This document shows, piece after piece, positions 40,015 to 49,906 of a stretch of DNA of 64,000 bases; position 1 is the stretch's first letter, and every line of letters begins with the position of its first letter. The stretch is taken from contig JAPTOF010000030.1 in NCBI GenBank assembly GCA_028554755.1, positions 1,674,001 to 1,738,000 of the forward strand, given 5' to 3'. A model generated the notes under the pieces. That model had not been told where the DNA came from and searched no databases. It saw only the letters and a program-made list of their open reading frames with translations. The position numbers were made by a program, and so were the translations under genes. This stretch comes from Cordia subcordata. Its lineage: Eukaryota; Streptophyta; Magnoliopsida; Boraginales; Cordiaceae.

Positions 40015-41867
40015 TGTTAGGATTAGTATGCCCTAAAGCTCACTTGTACATGACATTTTGGATGCTAAACAATATATAATCATTTTTGTTATATGGCATT
40101 ATAAGTTTCTTACATATTATCTCTGTTATGTTTTATTGATGCATGTGTAAAGGCCCCTTGACTTGAACTAATGACTTGGGTGCGCAATGAGGCTAGAAGC
40201 ACACTAGGTCCAAGTCAAGATTTAGTCATGTCATAAATTGAATCCATAACCGAATAGTAGTGTTAGGCACTTTATTGGGATAAGGTTATATTGAGAAAGT
40301 CTCCTCTTTAAGGGTGATCTGCCTAGGTCATTGGAGGACTTTCTGGATTTGTCTCAATAGTACGTGTGTCACGTATTGGATAGGACCATTGTGAGTATGT
40401 TTTCTAGAGATGTACTATCAAAGAAAGAAAACAAGACACTTACTGCTACTAAATGATCATTGCTCTTAATCTTGAGTATATGTGGATGAACTAATGAAGT
40501 TAGGGTTTTGTACTTTGATTCACTGTGGGTGAGATCTTACTTGATTAGGATCAATAGCCTTGTGCATTGAATGCTAATTTCTAATTAATTGGAACATGCA
40601 TATGCAAAATGGAATCTATGTGATCCTTTTGGGATAGTCCAAATTTATCATCCGAATCTAGACTAGTGACACTACCTTTATAGGTGTGTCGGTCATATGG
40701 TTTGAGAGTCGCTGCCGAGATCAAGAGATTCCATGACCAAGGATGATCGGCAATAGGACAAGAAACCCAACGGATAAAGATACAGCTAAGGAGGTGATAG
40801 TACATAGGCCAAAGGACCAGTCTTAGTAGGTCAAAGACAAAGTTCACATTCTTTTATGATAAGCTTCTGGGTAATAGCAATTATTCTTGGAGTGCAACTT
40901 TGATCTTATAGTGGAATAGATCAGAGTTAAAAAATAATTATTATGTCGCCTTGATCGGGCAAGGACATTTTTTTATTATTTTGGAAGCCAAGGTTAATTG
41001 TGTCTTCTTGGTCCCTTCCCTAGTTGAAATGACTTTAAGGGAGTAATCTTGAAAGACAAATTCTATATTGTGGTAGTAGCCTTTTTGGGCCAAAGCTTGG
41101 AATTGGGTTTGGGCTTTCTTTAGAGTCCAAGATAACCTAATTGGGCTAGGATGGTTTCCTATTGGGCTTGGGCCTCCACATGGATTATGGACTATGTGTT
41201 GGACTTGGATAATGGGCTTGGCCTAAGTCATCCAAGATAGGTGGACAATTTGCAAAATACTACAAAAACAAGTGGACAACTTGCACAAGTCTTCCAAGAC
41301 AAGATTAACAAGTTATATAAAGGAAATACTGCATGAAATTTTCTCCCACATTGAAAGATTAGCAACTTTGGGTGCCAAGGTTCTCTCTGTAAATAGACAA
41401 GACCTTCCACCTTTTATGCAATCTACTTTGTTGTTGATTTCTTCCTTTTTGGCAAGAAAATACAACAACACATAGTACACACTTATTGTGTGATTTTTGC
41501 TCTAGCTTTTCAAGAGCATATTACTTTGCTACTTCCTACACAAGAGGCTATTCTCTCAAGATAAGTCTCTTTAATCATAGAGAAGAAGACTAGGGAGTTG
41601 CCTATTCGACACCCTTGTAGTAAAATTTTTGGTGGCCTTGTTCGTGAACGGGAACAAAGCTCGTGACGGTTTTAACTTCATCAAGGGCCCCATGCTTCAA
41701 GAGGTTAGCTTTATATATTTTTGCAAGCACTAGTTATATTCTATATGTTCTTAAGCATGTTCTTGTGTGTGTTATGTGGTTATTTAATTTTCCTAGCATG
41801 TTTTCTTGGTAGAATTTTTAGAAAATATGGACTAGGATACATCACATTTAATAATATTGATCCTACA
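40015..41867 (+). repeat. Copia-P right LTR
   Basis: 1,853 bp, TGTTAGGATT to TGATCCTACA; the reverse complement is closely similar to 34078-35991. The TATA position reads CTGTAAATAG (about 41387), one change from the left LTR. The right end abuts LINE-G ORF1 (aaaatgatgag). Confidence 0.85.
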
Positions 41868-43092
41868 AAAATGATGAGAATGCAAGCAAAGCCCCTCTTA
41901 AAGTGTATCAAAAACCTCAAGGGATTGTAATGCAAAACCAAGCACAAGCAACTAGCCAACACAATGCTTGGAAAAAGCCTCGTAGAATAAGGTATATGCC
42001 TTCCCTAAATTTTCCTTCCCCTGATTAGGGAGGTGTTTTGCTGAGCATATGGTTACCAATCTTAAATTTGATGAAGAACATGTTCACAATATTGTTGACG
42101 GGAAAAGGGAACTACTTGACCCCTTGGATGACTTATATGAAGATGGAGACAATTTTTTGAGTTATTGCTTAGTGAGCAGTTTCTTGGTGCTCCTCCTCCA
42201 TTTTTCCTAATCAAAAACATGGTTCAATTTGCTTGGAAGAAATTTGGAACGACTGATATACACACTAAAGGAAAGGTTCTCTTTCTTTTCAAATTTGAAA
42301 ATGAAGATATTTGTCAAAAAGTTCTTCAACAACTTTGGCATGTGAATCATAGGCCACTCTTGTTAAGGAAATAGGATTCTAACCTTTAATTTGTGAACTT
42401 ATCTTGCAATAAAGTACCCATTTAGGTTAAACTTAGGGATATCCTAATGAGTCTTTACTCCAAAAGAGGACTTGGCTATATTGCTTCATTCATTGAAAAC
42501 CAATTCAAATGGATGCTATCATCGACTCAAGGAGAAATTTGGAGTTTGCTAGGGTTTGTATTGAAGTGGACTTGGAAGGAAACCTCCCGGACATGTCTTT
42601 CCAAAATTAAGGAATGGTACAAGAGCCAAAGTTGAGATCAAATATACTTAGAAGCCAACTAAGTATACTAATTGCAAAATGGTTGGTCATATGGAAGACT
42701 TTTGTCCACTGAAGCCTAAACCCTAACTTCAAAAGCAACCCAACAAGCAGCCCCGTAAGACTCACTATGAATGATAGCTCGTGAATAAAAAACAATCCTC
42801 ATTTAAGGTCCACTCCCCTCCTAAGGAATCGTTGTTGGAAGGTTTACCTATCAAGGAGAAGGAGAGTACTTCCCGACCCTTAAACTCAAATGTTGAACTT
42901 GATCCCTTATGCTCTAAAATGAAGCAAACAAACCACTTTGAGGCTCTTGATCAAGTGGGTGACATTGAAGTTGATGAGTTGAACAAAAATGATAAGCCTA
43001 GTTTGATGATGGAATGCATCAAGGATGGCAATCCAAATGCTAATGGCAATCCTCTTTTGGGGCAAAGGGCTTCTAACTTAGCTCCTCCATGA
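41868..43092 (+). pseudogene. LINE-G ORF1, right copy
   Basis: Begins mid-ORF1 (equivalent to 23722) and carries the DUF4283-like domain (42165-42640), one CCHC knuckle (T-N-C-K-M-V-G-H-M-E-D-F-C, whose first Cys is lost), and the intact tail 42781-43092 ending N-L-A-P-P-TGA. It shares the L-L-R-K-stop nonsense with the left copy. The last codon overlaps the ORF2 ATG. Confidence 0.8.
43089..43092 (+). promoter_or_regulatory. ATGA stop/start overlap between LINE-G ORF1 and ORF2
   Basis: ATG (43089-43091) of ORF2 and TGA (43090-43092) of ORF1 share two bases, exactly as in LINE-F at 20966-20969. The ORF2 product starts five residues before the endonuclease motif W-N-I-R-G-L-N, so there is little room for another start. 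Confidence 0.75.
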
Positions 43093-46000
43093 ATCTTTGC
43101 TCTTGGAACATTAGAGGACTCAATTCCCCTAACAAACAAAAAGAAGTCTTGTTGTTGATAAATAAGCACCATTTGGATATTTTTTTTGTTTTGGGGAACA
43201 AAGTGGTCAGCAATGAAAGTATAAATCTTATTGTCTTCCATTTTGATAAACTTGGTTTTGCTAATCATTTGGACAATTTTGTCAAGGGCGGATTTGGCTT
43301 TTTTGGAAGAAAAGTATTAGAGCAATTTTTGTGGATTTATGTGATCAAGCCCTTCTCTTTAACTTTGATGATCACATTCATAGCTCCTTCTTTGTTGTAT
43401 TCATCTATGGTCGCAATGAAGCATAAAAGAGAAGCAAACTTTGGAGCAAGCTTTAAATCTGGTGTGCATGGTGTTTTGATAGTGGTCTTTGTATATTGGG
43501 AGATTTTAATGAAGTCTTGCATTGTGGAGACAAATCAAATTCCACATCTATTCCAAAAAGTGCTTGGGATTTTAAAAACTTAGTGGCAAAAACTAATTTA
43601 CAGGAAGCCAAAGTCCATGGCCCGTACTTCACTTGGACAAACAAAAGCAAGGATTGTTATTTTTTGGTAAGCAAACTTGATAGGGCATTGATGAATGGTA
43701 AATGGATTCAAAACTATCATTACCCTTTTTTATTTATGAAAAGTCCAGGTATCTCGGACCATTGCCCCGTTTATCATGCATACTTGTAAGGCTTGGATTT
43801 CTTTTCCCAAACCTTACAAGTTCTTCAATACTTGGACCACCCACTTGGATTTTATGAAACTTGTTGTAGAACATTGGAGTACACGGGTATTTAGTACACC
43901 AATGTTCACTCTCTATCAAAAGCAAAGATCTCTCAAGCTTGCACTCAATCTTTTAATAAGAAGTACTTTGCTTGTATTCCCAATGCCATCAAAGAGCTTA
44001 AAAAGGAACTCAATAATGTCCAGCATGCTATCCTCAATGGTGAGCTTAATAATTCACTCATTGACAAAGAGAGGAGCATTTTGGTCAAAATGGAGGAGCT
44101 TGATGCCCAACATAGAGCCATGCTTTACCAAAAATCAAGGCTTTCCTGGATCAAAGAAGGGGATTCAAACTCTAAGTTCTTCCACAATGTTGTGAGAGAA
44201 AGAAAACTCAACAACACTATCCATGCTATCAAAAAGGAGTATGGACAACTTCTTATGGAGGATTTTGAAGAAAAAAAAGAATTCATTGGCTATTTCAAAA
44301 AACTCCTTGGTATTTCTTCTTCATCCCAAAACAACTTGGGAAGCTTGAAGGATATTATTGGTAAAACGATTGATCAAGATCTTGCTGCCTCTCTTATTGC
44401 TCCTATCACATAAGATGAAATCAAGGAAATGCTTTCCTCTTAATCCCGACAAAAGCTCAAGCCCCGGATGGATACACCACACACTTCCACAAAGTTGCAT
44501 TGGATTTTGTGGGAAAAGATGTCATCAAAGCAATCAACTCCTTCTTTGAATTAAGCAAGCTCCCTAAGGAGGTAAATGCTACCATTCTTGTGCCTACAAA
44601 TCCAACTCCTTCTATGGTAAAAGATTATAGGCCCATCTCTTGATGTAATACCATTTACAAATGCATCTCCAAGATCATTGCAAATAGACTTAAAGTTTGC
44701 TTGCCTCACATCATTTCATAAAACTAACCCACTTTCATTAAGAATAGGCTTATCCATGAAAACATTCTTATTGCTCATAATGTTATGAGAGGCTACTCAA
44801 GATGCCACATCTCCCAAAGATGCTCTCTCAAAGTATTCTTTAAATTGGAACTTTATGGAATGTACTCTTCTTGCATTTGGTTTTCCTTAGAAATTTGTTG
44901 ATTGGATTATGGAGTGTGTCTCAACACCAAGTTGTTCTATTCTATTGCTTTAAATGGTGGATTGGAAGGCTATTTCTTCAATGCAAATGGGATTAGGCAA
45001 GGAGACCCCATCTCTCCTTATCTTTTTGTCCTTTGCATTGTGGTACTTTCTTGTATGCTCAATAAGTTGAAGGATAATCTGGGTTTTCATTTTCATCCAA
45101 AATGTGCTCATTTAAAGCTTAATCATCTTTGCATTGCAGATGACCTCTTTATTTTTTGCAAAGGAGATAGGAATCCTATTGAATGCATCATGGATACCTT
45201 AAAGATGTTCTCTTCCTATTTCGGGCTGAATATTAACAATGCAAAGAGTGCATTCTTCCTTGGAAGGGTTTCTAATGATACTAAGATGGCTATCAAGAGT
45301 TGGGTTCCAAGAGGGAGAGCTTCCAATCCATTATTCGGGCATTTCTCTTGTGTTAAGAAAGATTAGAAAGGTTGATTGCTTAGAAAGGCTTATTGCTACC
45401 TTTTTTTGGAGAAAATCAATGCTAGACTTGATTCTTATTGTAACAATTAGCTCACATTTGTGGGTAGACTTGTCTTTATCAAATCCACCCTCATTCAAAT
45501 TAGTACTTACTAGGCAAGCGCCATTCTTCTTCCCAAAAGTGTACAAGCAACTATTGAATCTAAATTTAAAGCTTTCCTTTTGAGAGAAACTGGTCCTAAA
45601 GTAGCTTAAAAGGATACTTGCCTCCCCTTGCATGAAGATGGATTTGGTGTTTGGAAAATTGATGAAATCAACAAGGTCTCTTTGCTGAAAATCTTTTGGA
45701 GAATGCATGCAAAGAAGGACACCCTGTAGAGTCAATGGATATACGCTAACTATATCAAGGAACCTCTATTTAGGTGATGCAAGCTTCTAAGGATTCAAGT
45801 TGGATCATTAAAGCACTCTTGAAATGCCAAGAAGAAGTCAAGTACCTCATCAAGCACAATATTGGCAATGGATCCAATACCCTATTTTGGATTGATAATT
45901 GGCACTTGAAGGGTCCTCTCCTAGAGCATTAGAGCAATACTCTCCTAAACCTTCCTCTCTTTACCAAGGTAAGCGAAATATTCATAAATGGTAGATAGAG

Positions 46001-46660
46001 TTGGCCAACCCATCTTCTTCACATTGATGCCCCAAATTTTGCACTCCATTAGGACACTTTGGATAAGATCTTTTGAAATCTTTCCCCCAATGGAGACTTC
46101 ACATTCAAACACACTTGGGAACATATTAGGAGGAAAAGAAATCACTTTGAGGGATACAACATTATTTGGCACAAGAGGCATAACCTAAGGCATAGCTTCA
46201 TTGTTTGGCTTGCATTCCTTGATAGCCTAAATACAAATTAAGAATTTTACAATGGGGAGTCAACACCAATCCTACATGCATCTTTTGCTACATGGGTTGT
46301 GAAATAAGAGACCACTTGTTCTTTGAATATGGATTCACTAGAAGAATTTGGAGAAAAGGTCTACATCTTTCTTTAATTCCGGAGAATCTGATTTGTTGGA
46401 TAGATGCCATTGATTACATCACTCCTTTAGCACTTGAAAAGCACTTGAAGGCTACCATTATCAAGCATCTTTTTGGAGCTACAATTTACCATATTTGGAA
46501 TAAAAGAAATCAGCGCATTTTTCAAAATAAAGCAAAAATCGAGGAGTACATTTTCAACAATATCTACAATGAAGTTAGAGTTAAACTATCTTGTGGTAGA
46601 AAATTTACTTCCTCTTTTTTGAACAAATCCTTATGTAAATTGTAAAGACTAGATAATGTC
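43089..46660 (+). pseudogene. LINE-G ORF2: endonuclease, RT (IADD intact), zf-RVT-like region
   Basis: Endonuclease: S-W-N-I-R-G-L-N at the start, V-L-G-N-K where L-E-T-K is expected (catalytic Glu lost), G-D-F-N-E, and an intact G-I-S-D-H-C-P-V (43496-43789). RT: W-I-K-E-G-D-S-N-S-K-F-F (44081-44413), G-I-R-Q-G-D-P-I-S-P-Y-L-F, and C-I-A-D-D-L-F-I-F-C (44902-45366), so both active-site Asp are kept. zf-RVT-like end at 46292-46645 (C-E-I-R-D-H-L-F-F-E-Y). The KAFDSLNW region is partly deleted (about 44830-44860) and several frameshifts are present. Confidence 0.85.
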
Positions 46661-46760
46661 ATTGTATAGGACTATCTTCCACTTCTCAATCTCTTTGTTC
46701 ATCTACATTTCTTTGTTCACTTGCAGAATACAATACACTTACTTACCCCAAAAAAAAAAA
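46661..46760 (+). other. LINE-G 3' UTR and poly(A) tail
   Basis: Short 3' UTR with 'gaatacaatacacttactta' followed by an A run (46750-46760). The right target duplication AGGCTCATAAATGAAAA begins at 46761. The UTR end resembles the other LINE ends in the window. Confidence 0.8.
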
Positions 46761-46777
46761 AGGCTCATAAATGAAAA

Positions 46778-47102
46778 CATTCTTGTTGCTCATGAACTCC
46801 TTAGAGGCTATTAAAGTCATATCTTCCTAGATGTGCTATCAAAGTTGACATTATGAAGGCTTTTGACTCTTTAAATTGGAGTTTCTTTGAGAAGACCCTT
46901 CTTGCATTTGGTTTTCCTTGCAAGTTTGTTGCTTGGATTATGGCTTGTGTCACAGCCCCTTGCTTTTCTATTGCTTTAAATGGTGGACTTGAAGGTTATT
47001 TCAAAGGTGCAAATGGAAGAAGACAAGGTCATCCCCTTTCTCCTTATCTCTTTGTCTTATGTATAGAAGTTCTCACGTGTCTGCTCAACAACTTGGAAAA
47101 TG
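46778..47102 (+). pseudogene. LINE-F ORF2 part 2: RT middle
   Basis: Open stretch 46853-47134 with K-A-F-D-S-L-N-W, F-G-F-P-C-K-F-V-A-W, I-A-L-N-G-G-L-E-G-Y-F-K-G-A-N-G and R-R-Q-G-H-P-L-S-P-Y-L-F (normally RQGDPLSP; the Asp is His). It ends at the LINE-H insertion in L-N-N-L; the last codons of the open stretch (beyond 47102) are LINE-H tail. Confidence 0.85.
47089..47102. repeat. Target-site duplication of LINE-H, left copy
   Basis: CAACTTGGAAAATG here and CAACTTGAAAATTG at 49894-49907, at the 5' end of the minus-strand LINE-H. Two small differences. It lies in the LINE-F RT gene. Confidence 0.8.
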
Positions 47103-47301
47103 TTTTTTTTTTTTGCGAGATAAGTAAGATTTGAATTAATGCAAATTTGTAAAGATACATCCCAAACCCCTCAAATCTTAAGATACAACAACCCTCATCC
47201 AATCTAGATTTAAGGGGCAAGAAAAAACAAGAAGGAAAAATTCAAAAATGATACATGGAGAAATCTAAATTACAAGTCACAAATCAAAGTTGAAAAACAA
47301 G

Positions 47302-49760
47302 CTAAAAGTCCATATGACTGGGCAAGAAGTGTGGATTATCCAGCTTCTTCCTCCCATGCTCTTCCTTACTAGCTTCAACCACATGTACTTCATTATTTCC
47401 CATTGGATCAACCTTGCCAATGAGCTCAACATTTTCATCTTCAATAATTAGGTTGCATTCAGTTTTGTCATTTTCAGCCAAGGAGATCATGCCATTCATC
47501 TTCCTAAGTTCTCCTTTTTAAAAACACAGGGGGAATCATTCACTTCATTGTTCCTTCCTTGGGATTCTTTATTTGCTTGGTTATTCTTGAAATTATCTAC
47601 CTTGGCTTCAAGGATCTCAAAACGATTAGATGAAGGCGCATGAGTGGTGATTGTGTTGGATTTATTTTGCTACCCTTTTGTGTTCTCCACAACTCTCCAT
47701 TCATTTGTGATATGAGTTCTCTTTATTACATTTGCTTTCTTCCTCTCAAGGGGTTTTTGAAACCCCCCCAAGTTGCTGGGAAAGAAGTAAGGTTATGACC
47801 AATCACTTTGCAACTAGTGCATTTCAATGGTTTCAAGTATATTCAATATCAATCTTAGCCCAAGTACCATCTCTAAGTCGAACAAAAGTGTGTTTTGGTA
47901 CTTCTTTTTCAAGATTAACCTTGACACAAACACAGGCAAAACCAATAAAAGTGTGTGATTGAGTAAGTGAGTCCATTTGAAGTAGTGTTCCGATAGTGCT
48001 AGCAATATAACTAAGCCCTCTTCTAGTCATCAAGCTATAATGAACATTCCTCAATTTCTTTTTGTAGGATATCATTCCTCAATTCCACCCAAAGTGGTAT
48101 TTTATCCCACTCAAAGTTGAAAATTTGAGCATCCATATCCCATTTTCTAAGCAATAAAAGTCTAAAGTTAACATACCATAATTTCTCAAGAACTTCGTTA
48201 CAAGCTTTTTCGTTCTCAAATTGAAAAATGAAAAGGCCATTAGAGAAAGATTTAATCTCTACATGACCAAACATTTTTCAATGGTGATCAACAAATTTTC
48301 TTGTCAAGAAAAAAAGTGGAGGTTTCTCAAGAAATTGACCAAGTAAGCAATGCTCCAACAATTATCTCCTCCTACAAAGACATCCTTGGGTAGGATGGCA
48401 CCCCAAGAATTTTCATAAGCAATAGGTTCAAAGTATTCGAGTTTGAGTGGATCTTCAAGCTTAACAAGATAATTTAGCCTCCAATTGATGTTACTAACCC
48501 ATGCATTTGGAGGAGCCCGAAGTCCTTTGAAACCATTTCCATGCCAAGCTTGCTCATGCTTTTGGTCTGAGTTGCTCTCATTGTGGGCTTGTTGTGGAGT
48601 GCCGTGGAGTGAAGAAATACTTTGTAATGCATTCTACCCAAGTATATTTTGTCCGTCCAAGTGAGAAGAATTTTTGTGATTTGGAAATTGATGTGGCTGC
48701 CATGTTGGGGGACTTTCCATGTGGGATGGTGGAAAAGAATTTTCATTTTGGTTTGGTGTTGAAGAGTGCAAAATTCCATCTTTTCTTGCAACGAAATGAC
48801 TAGCCGAGTGGGATTTAGGTTGTAGTGGGGGAAATTCAGCCATATTTGAATGCAAGGACTAAGTGGTGTTTCCAAAGTGTAAAGGGCTTGACTTGTTGTC
48901 AAAATAGGAGGCTTTTCACCTGAAAAAAGGCTACAAAAAGCCTGAGAAGGAGCAACCAAAACTGAACCAAAAGCATCTCCATCGGGTAAAGCATTTTGAC
49001 CCTCGGGTAATAACCAAACGTTACCTCTCAACTTGGCTGATTTATTGTACTTTGTGTGTTGTGTTGTTATCCCAAAAGAGCATTGGCCACCCATTTGACA
49101 ATCTGAAGGACACGGACTAGGGAAAACAACATATGGACCAGTGGATAAAAGCAAAGTGTTTGCATCTCTCACTTTACTATTCGGCCAAACCTCAAATGCT
49201 TTTTCTTGTTGATTTTACTTGTTGCTTCCATTTTTTAATGCAAGGATTGAATTCTCCATAAGAAGAGGAATAAAACAAGCTCCACTTTGATGGGAATCAA
49301 ACCCATTTTGGTGAGATGAATGATAAGCCACCATTTCAGCCTTCTTCCCAAGCTCAAATTTGCTTGCCATTCAGCCTTCTTCCCAAGCTCAAATTTGCTT
49401 GCCCTTCCAGCCATGGTAGAGTTCGAATAAAGGTCTTCAATCATGGCAGCCATGTATTTATCATGTAAAGGGTTGAGTTCTGAACTAGAAAAGCTTTGAC
49501 TTGTTGAAAAAGGATGGCGTTCTCTAATCAAACTATGAACAAGGTTCCTTTTAGCTTCATTAAGGGTTTTCTCAAGTTTTTGCACACATGGTCTAGATTT
49601 GGAAGATGAAGCTCCATCCAAGCTTGACATGGCTTTATTGATGGTATCACAAACATCCTTAAGTTGCTTGGGAGATTCCAGCATGAAATCTTCATCATCT
49701 TCGTAGCTTCCATGGTCGAATTTTGCAGTAAGCTGAGCACTCTTGCGTGTGTTTTGAAGA
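47302..49760 (-). pseudogene. LINE-H ORF1 (DUF4283-like), broken
   Basis: The N-terminal region is at 49235-49818 (L-E-S-P-K-Q-L-K-D-V, Ser-rich, E-K-T-L-N-E-A-K-R-N-L-V). A central variable region follows (48474-49172). The DUF4283-like domain is at 47833-48274 (M-F-G-H-V-E-I-K-S-F-S-N-G-L-F, W-Y-V-N-F-R-L-L-L-L-R-K-W-D, P-L-W-V-E-L-R-N, I-A-S-T-I-G-T-L-L-Q-M-D). The acidic tail is at 47302-47499. Frameshifts separate these. I could not place a zinc knuckle confidently, although K-V-I-G-H-N-L-T-S-type sequence occurs near 47790. Confidence 0.7.
49335..49404. repeat. 35-bp tandem repeat in LINE-H ORF1
   Basis: 49335-49369 and 49370-49404 both read 'ttcagccttcttcccaagct' and continue 'caaatttgcttgcc'. 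The copies are nearly identical, so the duplication is recent; 35 bp shifts the frame. Confidence 0.9.
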
Positions 49761-49906
49761 ACTTGATCTTTTCTATTTGCCTATGAAGGAGAAAGATAAA
49801 GGTAGTAATGGTGGTCAATATTGGAAGGTGGTGGTCAAGTTAGAGAGATGTGAGAGCATTAGTTTCTAAAGGGAGAAACAATCTCTATCATAGCAACTTG
49901 AAAATT

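Larger units (their letters stand above)
37561..41867 (+). mobile_element. Copia-P right arm (plus): integrase, RT, RNase H, 3' LTR
   Basis: Plus-strand half of the same copia family. It begins in the pre-integrase zinc region (M-T-K-R-S-F-S-S-K-G-E-R-A, about 37588), runs through integrase, RT and RNase H to a 3' LTR (40015-41867). gag and the 5' LTR are missing. From RT outward it is the mirror image of the left arm; the 0.9-kb integrase segment forms the loop. Confidence 0.85.
22639..46760 (+). mobile_element. LINE-G, L1-type LINE with internal duplication, carrying Copia-S and Copia-P
   Basis: Plus-strand LINE delimited by a 17-bp target duplication and a poly(A) at 46750-46760. Segments: 22639-24660 and 33803-34077 (leader and ORF1, left copy), then 41868-46760 (a second copy of the ORF1 middle and end, then ORF2 and 3' UTR). 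The stretch equivalent to 23722-24660 plus 33803-34077 is present again at 41868-43070. Both copies share a private stop in L-L-R-K-stop (24168-24172 and 42370-42374), so they derive from one insertion. Confidence 0.85.
47103..49893 (-). mobile_element. LINE-H, 2.8-kb ORF1-only LINE
   Basis: Minus strand: leader from 49893, ORF1 to about 47302, a 190-bp 3' UTR and a poly(A) (T run 47103-47114). The UTR end AATCTTACTTATCTCGC plus A run is the family 3' end. ORF2 is entirely missing, yet both ends and the target duplication are present, so this shortened form inserted as such. Confidence 0.85.

Noticed and set aside
40581..40847. 88-codon minus-strand ORF in the Copia-P right LTR
   Set aside because: It lies in LTR sequence and has no family features; the corresponding stretch of the other LTR copies is not open.
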